Shown: positions 26,188 through 34,975, numbered from the stretch's first letter. The stretch: 34,978 nucleotides of DNA from Candidatus Uhrbacteria bacterium RIFCSPLOWO2_01_FULL_47_25 (GCA_001791325.1 MGEK01000030.1:1-34978); one strand, 5' to 3'. Notes: generated from the sequence alone by a model not told the origin. Numbers and translations: made by a program.

Positions 26188-26904
26188 ATGAACAGACTTC
26201 CGCCATCATTCGCTCCCGTCTTTGGTGTTATTCTGCTCGTCGCTGGCGGCATTCTTTACGCTTTCTATGCATTTGTGGTCGCCATACCGCGTTCTCAGGT
26301 GCGAATAAATAGCGCCGCGCCTTATGAAAGCTCTGACCCGCTAATCAGCAAGGTAGGTGGTCCAACGTACACAACACCGCAGTTGAGACCTGATAATTTT
26401 ACTTTGGGGAACGCGGATGCCCCTGTCAAGATTTTTGAATTCTCTGATTTTTCTTGTCCTTATTGTAAAACCATGGCTTCCTCTCTTAGTACGGCGGTTG
26501 CCCGTCATCCGGAAGTTCAGTTGATCTGGAAAAATTTTCCCGTTACCTCACTGCATCCCGAATCAATGCTTGCCCACCAAGCGGCTTATTGCGCCGGAGA
26601 GCAAAATAAATTTTGGGAATATCACGATAAATTATTTGAGGCTCAAGGAACATTCTCGCGGGAGACCTTCCTCGCTATTGTCCAAGCGCTTGGCTTAAAA
26701 TTGCCATCCTTCACCGCTTGTATTGATGACACTGCGCCCCGTCAGCTCATTGAAGCCGACATTCAAGAAGGCAATGATTTAAACATTGACGGCACGCCTT
26801 ACCTTTTTATCGGCGACCAGCAGTTCTCTGGCGTCTTGTCAGATGAAGAATTAGAACAAGTCATCAACTTTCAAAAACAACTAATCCAAGCGACTAAAAA
26901 ATAG
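26188..26904 (+). CDS. DsbA-family thiol-disulfide oxidoreductase
   Basis: FEFSDFSCPYCKTMASSL (CPYC), NFPVTSLHPESMLAHQAAYCAGEQNKFWEYHDKLF, IDGTPYLFIGDQQFSG; N-terminal TM. Confidence 0.92.
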   Translation: MNRLPPSFAPVFGVILLVAGGILYAFYAFVVAIPRSQVRINSAAPYESSDPLISKVGGPTYTTPQLRPDNFTLGNADAPVKIFEFSDFSCPYCKTMASSLSTAVARHPEVQLIWKNFPVTSLHPESMLAHQAAYCAGEQNKFWEYHDKLFEAQGTFSRETFLAIVQALGLKLPSFTACIDDTAPRQLIEADIQEGNDLNIDGTPYLFIGDQQFSGVLSDEELEQVINFQKQLIQATKK

Positions 26905-26905
26905 C

Positions 26906-28117
26906 ATGCCGCGATACAGGCGTCATAATTTTTTTTTACTGGCTTTATTGCCGGCAATTTTTCTGTGGCCGCTCCTCACCAGCGCCCTAAACATCCCTGC
27001 TCCTGATCCAGTAATTAAAATCCCGGGCTTGAGTGATTTAAGTCAAATTGAAGAAAAACCGTGCCCCGATCTTGAAAAGAAAATTGGTGCCTCTGGTTGC
27101 TTATATATACCCTGGATTGGAGAATACGTTGGTGGGCTCTACAAATTTGCCGTGCTTGCTTCAACCATCTTGGCTACGGTGGTTATCATGGCCGCCGGAT
27201 TTATCTGGCTGACCGCCGGCGGCAATGTCAGCCAGATTGGAACGGCCAGAAGCTACATTGGCGGCGCAATTATGGGCCTAGTCTTGATGCTTGGCTCATA
27301 TACTATTCTCAATCTTATTAATCCAGATCTTGTGGTCTTTAATGCCTTGCGAATACCAGTCATCAAAAAAGTCCCAATTCTAGACTTCGCACAGCAGGTC
27401 TACGACAGCGGCCAGGCCATCGGGCTCTGCGTCGCCAATGGGCGACTCTTCCCCCCGCTCAACAATACTGACCTTGATCCCGCCCTCCAGCAGAATTTTA
27501 ATGACGCGGGTGCTGCGGCGAAGATTGACCCGGCTTTCGTAGCAGCAATTTCGGCCTGGGAGTCTCGTGGGTGTTTTAATTCAACGACAGGTGCCTGCGC
27601 CAATCGAGCTCTCATTAGTCCTAAGGGAGCCGCCGGTATTGCGCAAATCATGCCAAAAACCGCCGCCGACATTTGGGATAAATATGCCACCGACCAATTT
27701 GCTCGTCCCAAAGATTGTGCTGGCGACGATGACCCCCGTAATGGAACATACACTCCCACGTGCGCGAAATGGATGAACGCGCACGACCGCGAGGTCATCT
27801 TCATGAGTGCGGCCTACGCCAGCAAGTACGTCAGCCCGCAACTCGCGCGTTGCGGCTTCGGTGTTCGTCTCGATATGGTGGCCGCCGGTTACAATGCCGG
27901 ACCCAACGGCGCTGACCTCTGCACCGGCGTACCGAAAGCACAGGAAACGAAGGATTATATTGTTGGAACCAAAGGATTCTATTCCAAGTACTGCTCACAG
28001 TCTGGCGGCACATTGCAGAAGCCACTGCCACCCGAGACCGAACAGCGGCTTAACCCATCCGACAGCCTCCCCGATCTCTTGAACCCCATGCAGCCGTTTC
28101 CTCCAGACATCCTCTAA
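26906..28117 (+). CDS. VirB2/TrbC-like membrane region fused to SLT lytic transglycosylase domain
   Basis: YVGGLYKFAVLASTILATVVIMAAGFIWLTAGGNVSQIGTARSYIGGAIMGLVLMLGSYTILNLINP, then DPAFVAAISAWESRG...SPKGAAGIAQIMPKTA...AAGYNAGPNG. Confidence 0.8.
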   Translation: MPRYRRHNFFLLALLPAIFLWPLLTSALNIPAPDPVIKIPGLSDLSQIEEKPCPDLEKKIGASGCLYIPWIGEYVGGLYKFAVLASTILATVVIMAAGFIWLTAGGNVSQIGTARSYIGGAIMGLVLMLGSYTILNLINPDLVVFNALRIPVIKKVPILDFAQQVYDSGQAIGLCVANGRLFPPLNNTDLDPALQQNFNDAGAAAKIDPAFVAAISAWESRGCFNSTTGACANRALISPKGAAGIAQIMPKTAADIWDKYATDQFARPKDCAGDDDPRNGTYTPTCAKWMNAHDREVIFMSAAYASKYVSPQLARCGFGVRLDMVAAGYNAGPNGADLCTGVPKAQETKDYIVGTKGFYSKYCSQSGGTLQKPLPPETEQRLNPSDSLPDLLNPMQPFPPDIL

Positions 28118-28120
28118 AAC

Positions 28121-29473
28121 ATGGTTCACATAACGACTATCTACCACTGCGTCAACTGCGACGCGCAATTTCCCAAGTGGGAGGGACGCTGTCGGGAATG
28201 CGGACAATGGGACACGCTAAAAGAAACCGTCAAACCGGCCAAGACCGCGCCAAGCGCCAAAGCGAGTGAGGTTATTGACTTTTCTTCTCTGGCCGAACAA
28301 TCCAGCGCGCCCAGAGCGAGCACCGGCTTTAATGAGTTTGATCGCGTCCTCGGCGGTGGTCTTGTGCCCGGCGTTCTTATTTTAATCGGCGGCGACCCGG
28401 GTGTCGGCAAATCAACCCTGCTTTTGCAAACTGCCGCCGCCATGGCCAGCCATGAAGAAGATTCCAATAAATCAGTTTTATATATTTCCGGCGAAGAGGG
28501 CGCCGAACAAATAAAGCATCGCCTGGATCGCTTAAAAATTTCCGCTCGCAACCTTAAATTTCTCGGCAGTTCTGACATTGAAACTATCGTTGCTACCATT
28601 GCCGAAATTAATCCGCGTCTAGCCATTATAGATTCACTCAACACCATTAGATCAGAGGGAGGCCTAGTTGGTCAGCAGTCTCATTTGCGCCGAGCCACTG
28701 AAAGACTAATGACCCTAGCCAAACAAACAAACATTCCAATTCTTCTTATTGGGCATGTCACCAAAGAACGGCAAGTGGCCGGACCAAAAACTTTGGAACA
28801 TCTAGTGGACGCCGTTTTGTATTTTGAGGGCGTGGAAGGCGGCGCGCATAGGATTCTTAGAGCCGTAAAAAATAGATTCGGCGGAGTACAGGAAATAGGA
28901 ATTTGGCGAATGACCGGCGAGGGGCTTATTGAAGTACCTAATCCTTCAGCCGCTTTTTTGAAAGAACGACAAATAAATGTGCCCGGCTCTGCCGTTACCG
29001 CCCTTCTTCAAGGTTCAAGAGTTTTTTTGATAGAAGTGCAAGCGCTTGTCTCAAAAACGCGATTTGGTTATCCGCAACGCCGTGTAACTGGTTTTGACTT
29101 AAGCCGCCTGCAGTTGTTAATCGCTGTTTTGGCCAAACGTTTACGCCTCCCTCTTGCCTATTACGACGTACACCTCAATATCGCGGGCGGGCTTAAAGCG
29201 AATGAACCAGCCATGGATTTACCGGTGGCGTTGGCTATCGCATCAGCGCTTAAAAACGTGCCCCTGTCGGACGATGTAATAGCTGTAGGGGAAGTTGGTT
29301 TGCAGGGAGAAGTGCGTGGGGTCGTTGATTTGGAACGCCGACTTGAAGAGTCAAGCCGTCTTGGATTCAAACAAGCAATTATTCCCAGCCAAGAACTGCA
29401 TGGACAAATAAAACTAACTCTCCTTAAAGTTTCTTCGGTGCAGGAAGCGGTTAATCAAACCATCGCCTCTTGA
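28121..29473 (+). CDS. radA: DNA repair protein RadA/Sms
   Basis: CVNCDAQFPKWEGRCRECGQWDTL zinc finger, GGDPGVGKSTLLLQ, LRAVKNRFGGVQEIGIW (KNRFG), Lon-like C-terminal domain. Confidence 0.97.
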   Translation: MVHITTIYHCVNCDAQFPKWEGRCRECGQWDTLKETVKPAKTAPSAKASEVIDFSSLAEQSSAPRASTGFNEFDRVLGGGLVPGVLILIGGDPGVGKSTLLLQTAAAMASHEEDSNKSVLYISGEEGAEQIKHRLDRLKISARNLKFLGSSDIETIVATIAEINPRLAIIDSLNTIRSEGGLVGQQSHLRRATERLMTLAKQTNIPILLIGHVTKERQVAGPKTLEHLVDAVLYFEGVEGGAHRILRAVKNRFGGVQEIGIWRMTGEGLIEVPNPSAAFLKERQINVPGSAVTALLQGSRVFLIEVQALVSKTRFGYPQRRVTGFDLSRLQLLIAVLAKRLRLPLAYYDVHLNIAGGLKANEPAMDLPVALAIASALKNVPLSDDVIAVGEVGLQGEVRGVVDLERRLEESSRLGFKQAIIPSQELHGQIKLTLLKVSSVQEAVNQTIAS

Positions 29474-29512
29474 CCAAAACATCCACTCCATAATTTTAAT
29501 CATAAAAATCTA

Positions 29513-29550
29513 TATATACAAAATGTGACGGTCGTCACATTTTGTATATA
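29513..29550. terminator. 38-bp inverted repeat between convergent radA and recG (candidate bidirectional terminator)
   Basis: TATATACAAAATGTGACG-GT-CGTCACATTTTGTATATA, perfect 18-bp arms, 2-nt spacer. Confidence 0.6.
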
Positions 29551-29588
29551 ACATTATTTTCGCTAATTCTCTAAACCCCCTCTTAAGG

Positions 29589-31655
29589 TTAAGACAAATG
29601 ATGCTCTTTTTGCAAAAGATCTTCTATTTTTATTCTAATTTGCTCATAACTAACTAATCCGGGATCGTGCTCAATTATTTCTCTGGCCGCCTCCTGCGCT
29701 TCGGCTAAAAGCACGACGTCGTTCAGATCCGCGACCTTAAATTCGGTAAAGCCGGATTGTTCAGTGCCAAACCAATCGCCTGGACCTCTTAATTTCAAAT
29801 CTTGCTCGGCCAGTTTGAAGGCGTCGTTAATATTGGCAAAAGCTTCCAGCCGACTGCGCGCAATGGTTGATGGATAAGAAGAAAAAAGCGCGCAAATTCC
29901 CTCTTTGCCGCGGCGCCCTACCCGTCCACGCAACTGATGAAGCTCGGCTAAGCCGAACCGATCGGCGTCTTCAATGACCATAATTGTCGCGGCGCCAATG
30001 TCCAAGCCCACTTCAATGACCGTGGTCGCCACCAGCATTTGCAATTCTCCGGCACGAAATGATTTTAATATAGTTTCCTTTTCCCGACTGGTAAGCTTGC
30101 CGTGAAGCACGCCAATTTTGACATCGGGAAATGATTCTTGACGCAAACGCTTGTATTCGGCGGTGACTGATTTAATGCCGAGTTTGTCTGACGGATCAAT
30201 CAATGGACACACCACATAAACCTGTTCGCCTTTATCAATGCGCCGCCTAATGCCGATTTCCACGCGTCGACGATCTTGATGTCCAAAAATAAAAGTCTTA
30301 ACCGCCCGCTCGCCATAAGGCATTGTACGCAAAGTAGAAACATCTAAATCACCCAAAAAAGCTAATTGTAAAGTTCTCGGTATTGGTGTTGCGGTCATAG
30401 ATAAAAGATGCGGCGTCAACCCCTCTGATTTTTGTTGAGCGGCTATCCTTTGCTTAATACCAAAACGATGCTGCTCATCAACAATTACTAACCCGATTTT
30501 ATTGAATTTTACTTTTTCCTGAAGCAAGGCATGCGTTCCAATAGCCACCTGCGCCGAGCCGTCGCTCATCGCCTTAAGAACAGCCCGACGATCAACCATG
30601 GACGGCATTGAAATATCAGTTTTAGAATGAGTAAGAAGAGCGATTGTCATGCCCGAATTGGCAAACAAATTATGGAAGGTCTCATAGTGCTGATGTGCTA
30701 AAACCTCGGTTGGCGCAAGGTAAAGCACTTGATATCCGGCCTTAACGACAACCGCCGCTGCCAGCGCGGCCACTAGTGTTTTACCGCTTCCCACTTCCCC
30801 CTGCAACAATCGCTGCATGGGATATGGCTTACTCAAATCCCTAATAATCTCCTCAACCGCGCGTTCCTGATCATCTGTTAATTTAATAGGCAACTGCATC
30901 TTGATTGATTGAAGTAATCCCCTATCCATAAATTGAGAAGCCATTAAAGCTTTCCGCCGCTCACGCATAAAAAGGCGCGAAATCTGCAAAAAGAACAATT
31001 CATCAAAAGCCAAACGCCGACGAGCCAAAGCCTCAACGGTTTCGCTCTCTGGAAAATGAATGGCGGCGATGGCGGCAATAATAGACATAAAATGATGCCG
31101 CTCTCTGAATTTTTCGTCAAACCAATCGTCAAGCTTCAATCCTTTAATGGCCGTCTCAATAAAAAAACGAATTTGTTTATGAGTCAGCCCTTTGGTCAAG
31201 CTATAGAGCGGTACCAGTCGCGAGGTATGAACAGGACGACTATCGCTAACGCGTTCCCACGCCGGATTAGTCATCTGCCGCGCGCCTTGATAAATTTCAA
31301 TGATACCGGATAAGTACAAGGGACTTTGCAGAGGAATGGCGCGCGCCAAAAACGGCTGGCCAAACCAAACTACTTTCATGGCGCCGGTGTCATCTTGAAA
31401 AACACCTTCCGTGATATGGAGACGTCTTTGTCGCCAACTCTGACGATTGGCAAAACTAACAAACGAACCTTTAAGTGTTACTGGCACGCCAACTGGGGTG
31501 GCGGCAATGGCATACTGTTGTCTAAAGTCCTCGTATCCGATTGGAATATGATACACTAGATCTTCAATCGTAGTGATGCCTAACCGCCGGAACGCGGCGG
31601 CCATAACGCGCCCTATGCCCTTGAGGTCGTTTAACTGTGTTTCAAAAAAATACAT
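29589..31655 (-). CDS. recG: ATP-dependent DNA helicase RecG
   Basis: LLQGEVGSGKTLVAALAAAVVVKAGYQVLYLAPTEVLAHQHYETF, VDEQHRFGIKQR, MTATPIPRTLQLAFLGDLDVS, QLRGRVGR. Confidence 0.97.
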   Translation of the reverse strand: MYFFETQLNDLKGIGRVMAAAFRRLGITTIEDLVYHIPIGYEDFRQQYAIAATPVGVPVTLKGSFVSFANRQSWRQRRLHITEGVFQDDTGAMKVVWFGQPFLARAIPLQSPLYLSGIIEIYQGARQMTNPAWERVSDSRPVHTSRLVPLYSLTKGLTHKQIRFFIETAIKGLKLDDWFDEKFRERHHFMSIIAAIAAIHFPESETVEALARRRLAFDELFFLQISRLFMRERRKALMASQFMDRGLLQSIKMQLPIKLTDDQERAVEEIIRDLSKPYPMQRLLQGEVGSGKTLVAALAAAVVVKAGYQVLYLAPTEVLAHQHYETFHNLFANSGMTIALLTHSKTDISMPSMVDRRAVLKAMSDGSAQVAIGTHALLQEKVKFNKIGLVIVDEQHRFGIKQRIAAQQKSEGLTPHLLSMTATPIPRTLQLAFLGDLDVSTLRTMPYGERAVKTFIFGHQDRRRVEIGIRRRIDKGEQVYVVCPLIDPSDKLGIKSVTAEYKRLRQESFPDVKIGVLHGKLTSREKETILKSFRAGELQMLVATTVIEVGLDIGAATIMVIEDADRFGLAELHQLRGRVGRRGKEGICALFSSYPSTIARSRLEAFANINDAFKLAEQDLKLRGPGDWFGTEQSGFTEFKVADLNDVVLLAEAQEAAREIIEHDPGLVSYEQIRIKIEDLLQKEHHLS

Positions 31656-31689
31656 TTAAATCTCAAAACAATACGCCTGCCATCGCCTA

Positions 31690-31761
31690 TGCCCCCGCCA
31701 AGAATCGAACTTGGATCACGAGCTCCGCAAGCTCGCATTCTATCCGTTGAACTACAGGGGC
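31690..31761 (-). tRNA. tRNA-Arg, anticodon GCG
   Basis: GCCCCTG...CGGGGGC acceptor stem; anticodon arm CGAGC-TTGCGGA-GCTCG gives GCG; T-arm CCAAG-TTCGATT-CTTGG. Confidence 0.88.
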
Positions 31762-31820
31762 ACAGGCCATGGCAGACGAATCTAGCCGTGGCAACTCAAC
31801 ATGATTATGTCAGCTGCCAA

Positions 31821-32321
31821 TTATAATCGCAATAATCGACTTAGGGCGTCACTGGTTGGTTCTGATTCACGGCTTAAATCTTCTTCAAGATATTTTAAAA
31901 GAAGACGGCGAACCTCAATTGGGTTTTCATCTTGCAGGGGAATGGGTAGGCGTGGCCGCCAGGCGTTTTTGAAATCAAAATATAACATCTTCACCTCCGG
32001 CGGCTCATAAATAATCCAAAAACTCTTTAAATCTTTAAAAGGGTAAAATCCTTCGCCAACTTGAATACCGTCTTCAAAAACAGAAACCATTAATTGAGAC
32101 GGCATTTCAGAATGGCGGACGAGTAGAATTATGACCGTCAACATGATGAGAACGGCAAATAAAAAATTATTGGTGATAAGAGCCCAGATTAGCAAGCCAG
32201 CGGCCACCAAGCTGGCAACGACATACCAGCTTCGCCCCCTTTCATGCTGGGTATATTCCGCGATAACCCAGTGGCGCAGCGCCGTACCGTGATCTGGTGT
32301 TTGTGCCTCTTGATTAGCCAT
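31821..32321 (-). CDS. membrane protein of unknown function (two TM helices, PH-like C-terminal region)
   Basis: 166 aa; SWYVVASLVAAGLLIWALITNNFLFAVLIMLTVIILLV then FEDGIQVGEGFYPFKDLKSFWIIYEPPEVKMLYFDFK. Confidence 0.7.
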   Translation of the reverse strand: MANQEAQTPDHGTALRHWVIAEYTQHERGRSWYVVASLVAAGLLIWALITNNFLFAVLIMLTVIILLVRHSEMPSQLMVSVFEDGIQVGEGFYPFKDLKSFWIIYEPPEVKMLYFDFKNAWRPRLPIPLQDENPIEVRRLLLKYLEEDLSRESEPTSDALSRLLRL

Positions 32322-32386
32322 AATAGCTTAAAGTATACGTGATTGGAGGCAGGATGGTCAACAACAGGTGCGATATCGTTGACAGG

Positions 32387-32421
32387 CTTGCCTCTCGCCA
32401 GCTACACTGGCGAGGGGCAAG
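32387..32421. repeat. intergenic hairpin
   Basis: CTTGCCTCTCGCCAG-CTACA-CTGGCGAGGGGCAAG; 15-bp arms, one mismatch. Confidence 0.7.
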
Positions 32422-32571
32422 ACAAGGATTAAACAAACAATTTTGAAGGTGCTAGATAATTAACATAGAAAGCCACCGCCCAAACGGGGTCCCGTTTTGC
32501 GGGAGTGGCTGCTAGCCCGTGGCTGGTCAGCCTTGGGCTGAAGTGGTTAAAATAGTTACATAGACTTCTAT

Positions 32572-32589
32572 GGAAAGGTGGCTGAGTGG
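32572..32589 (+). repeat. partial duplicate of tRNA-Ser(GCU) 5' end
   Basis: GGAAAGGTGGCTGAGTGG identical to the first 18 nt of the tRNA at 32686, followed by unrelated sequence. Confidence 0.75.
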
Positions 32590-32685
32590 GCGAGGAGCGA
32601 GCTGGCGCAGCTCCGAGCGGGCGTCAAAAGGACGCCCGGGGAGCACGAAGCCCACAGTTTTTTGTCCGAGGGTCTTGCCGAGCAT

Positions 32686-32776
32686 GGAAAGGTGGCTGAG
32701 TGGTCTAAAGCGGCGGTTTGCTAAACCGTTGTACGGGGTTAAATCCGTACCGAGGGTTCGAATCCCTCCCTTTCCG
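32686..32776 (+). tRNA. tRNA-Ser, anticodon GCU
   Basis: GGAAAGG...CCTTTCCG; anticodon arm GGTTTGCTAAACC; long variable arm GTACGGGGTTAAATCCGTAC; T-arm GAGGGTTCGAATCCCTC. Confidence 0.95.
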
Positions 32777-32930
32777 AATGGGCAACGACGCCCACCGAGC
32801 GTGGGCTACGCTGCCCATATCAGTTGAGAAGGGATTCGAAGGGCGCGAGATAGTGAGCGGAGCGAACGGAAAGCAACCGAGTGTGAGCAGGTTGCTGAGT
32901 GTAGCGCCCCGGACTGTGAGTCGGAGCGAG

Positions 32931-32955
32931 CAGGAATCCCTCCCTCTCCGAATGG
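32931..32955 (+). repeat. partial duplicate of tRNA-Ser(GCU) 3' end
   Basis: GAATCCCTCCCTCTCCGAATGG matches the tRNA 3' end plus flank (GAATCCCTCCCTTTCCGAATGG) with one mismatch. Confidence 0.75.
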
Positions 32956-32979
32956 ATTTTAAAGTATCGGGCGACCCAT

Positions 32980-33564
32980 ATGCCCGAAAAATCTTACGAG
33001 GTAATTATGGTAGAAAAACTAACTCCCGAGATTTCCGATTTTAGTTCAGATGCTAAAGATCGACACAAACAGAGTAATTTTGAGTACCTTTACGAACAAG
33101 CAAAGAAAACGGGAGATGAACGAATGGAAGTTCTTGCCTATATGGAGGCCGCTAAGGAACGACTCTATAGATATTTTGATATTACAGATCTATCAACCAT
33201 CGAGGCGGTTAGGTTGCGTATTATTGTTGAAGAATCCCTAACAAAAGAAAAAAGAGACCTAAAAGCCGCAAAGAATCAAGAAATAGACATATCCTCAGTC
33301 ATTGATACTGAAGTTGAGGCCGCCGCTCGCTGGCTTGCCGAACTTTATGGAATCCTTCCACAAGATGTTCCTTATGTATACATTCTCACCGATCATACAG
33401 ACGGAAATAATGAGTATAAGTTTGAGATTGCGCATCATCAGGCTGCTGAAAAGAAAAAGAAGGAGCTAGAAAAAATTGGACATCATGTCTTTCTTGGTTC
33501 TGAAATTCCCAAGGACTTCAAGGAATACCTTCGACGGATACGAGAGCAAAGCCATAAACCCTAG
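32980..33564 (+). CDS. hypothetical protein, no family recognised
   Basis: Clean 194 aa charged ORF with no strong competing ORF; a start at 33007 (MVEKLTPE) is also possible. Confidence 0.6.
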   Translation: MPEKSYEVIMVEKLTPEISDFSSDAKDRHKQSNFEYLYEQAKKTGDERMEVLAYMEAAKERLYRYFDITDLSTIEAVRLRIIVEESLTKEKRDLKAAKNQEIDISSVIDTEVEAAARWLAELYGILPQDVPYVYILTDHTDGNNEYKFEIAHHQAAEKKKKELEKIGHHVFLGSEIPKDFKEYLRRIREQSHKP

Positions 33565-33775
33565 TTCTTCAAACTCCCGAGATCGCCCGACCCACGTGCC
33601 TAAATCGCCGTCTGGCGAAATCGCGCAAAACCCCTTACAATACCCTTCAGGAAATGGTACCTGACCCATGTGGCCCGCCAGTTAGGAAATAATCATAATG
33701 TATTACCATATTTTGCAAAACCCCCCTACGTCGCACCGCTGTCAATATAAAAAAGGACGCCATCAGATATGCCGC

Positions 33776-34617
33776 ATGCGGCAGCCCGCAATGCTAGGTT
33801 TCACCCTCCTTGAACTCCTCGTCGGAATTGCAGTTATTGGACTTCTAGCGAGTATTGCACTTGCCGGTTCCAATATCTTACGTGACCGAGCAAGAATTGC
33901 TGGCGCAAGACAGTTTAGCTCTTCAATCAAGAATATGATGTTGCCGGTAGCTGAATGGAATTTTGAGGAACCAAGCGGGAATATTGCATATGATTCTTCC
34001 GGAACGAAAAATGACGGGACGCTCATTAACTCACCAGCACGAGTTGCTAATAACGTATTAGGGGGAACGGCTTTACAATTTGATCGACTAGTATCCAAAT
34101 ATGTGGCCGTACCTAACTCACCATCTCTTAACCCCACTACTGCCTTTACTATTGAGGCATGGGTTAAACCAACGAGTATAGCAAGCGGGACAAATTTTAA
34201 TATCGTAGCCAAACACGATGTTGCTGCCAAACTTGGTTATAGAATGTTCCTTGGGGGCTACGGACCGGGGAATAATCAATTTTCGTGTACCGTTGGCGAT
34301 GGTAACATACGGACAGAAGCGGGGGGGGTGTTTTTTTAAACAACACCTCAAGATGGTATCATATGGCGTGCAGTTTTTCCCCAGGATACATACGACGATA
34401 TGTTGACGGTAAATTTATTAACACAACAACTACGACTATCACCGCTATTGCTCCTACATTTACATCATTACGAATTGGAGGGAGCAATACCGGCGGCGAG
34501 CTTTTTGACGGCATGATTGATAACGTAGCGATATATATGGAAGCGTTATCAACTGCCGAGATTCGTCGACACTATGTTGAAGGATTGAAAAAATATTTGA
34601 CCCGTGGGGTGCCCTAG
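33776..34617 (+). pseudogene. prepilin-like leader plus LamG/concanavalin-like domain protein, frameshifted at G8/T7 tract
   Basis: MRQPAMLGFTLLELLVGIAVIGLLASIAL then WNFEEPSGNIAYDSSGTKNDGTL...FTIEAWVKPTS; after 34321-34337 the frame changes to FLNNTSRWYHMACSFSPGYIRRYVDGKF...GMIDNVAIYMEALSTAEIRRHY. Confidence 0.82.
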
Positions 34618-34642
34618 AACAGTTTTTCGCGATCCCGTCAGA

Positions 34643-34662
34643 AAGCGGTGGGTGCAGGATTC
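34643..34662 (-). repeat. partial duplicate of tRNA-Ser(UGA) 3' end
   Basis: AAGCGGTGGGTGCAGGATTC identical to 34845-34864; similarity then stops. Confidence 0.85.
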
Positions 34663-34847
34663 TCAGTCCGGCTAATGCGCCTCGGGCGTAGAACCTCTGA
34701 GACCCTCACGGATCTGGCAGTTTTCTCGCACTTTAATTTCAAGTATTTGAAGGTATGCGGGATCCCGTCTCACGGCGGAGAGGGTGAGATTCGCCCCGCA
34801 ACCTTTGTGGGGATGTAAAATTTTTGTAGATGTCGTAAAACGCCAAG

Positions 34848-34934
34848 CGGTGGGTGCAGGATTCGAACCTGCGATGCCTTTACAGGCATTCCGGTTTTCA
34901 AGACCGGTGCATTCAACCACTCTGCCAACCCACC
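34848..34934 (-). tRNA. tRNA-Ser, anticodon UGA
   Basis: Minus strand GGTGGGT...ACCCACCG; anticodon loop CTTGAAA gives TGA; long variable arm; T-arm GCAGGTTCGAATCCTGC. Confidence 0.95.
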
Positions 34935-34963
34935 GCCTGAAGTCCAACGTCTTTTAGATTTAC

Positions 34964-34975
34964 AAAGGTGCGGGG
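34964..34975 (-). repeat. second copy of the CCCCGCACCTTT terminus at the window edge
   Basis: AAAGGTGCGGGG, identical 12-mer to 18882-18893; element continues off the window or pairs with CCCCGCAACCTTTGT near 34795. Confidence 0.5.

Noticed and set aside
27400-28647. Several antisense ORFs over the SLT protein and radA
   Set aside because: Low-complexity, no recognisable motifs, fully overlapped by strongly supported plus-strand genes.
32572-32684. A complete second tRNA-Ser upstream of the GCU tRNA
   Set aside because: Only the first 18 nt match; no anticodon or T-arm follows.
34700-34830. Additional tRNA in the GGCGGAGAGGGTGAGATTCGCCCC region
   Set aside because: Resembles a tRNA-Ser 3' end on the minus strand, but I could not form a consistent T-arm or acceptor pairing; at most a remnant.
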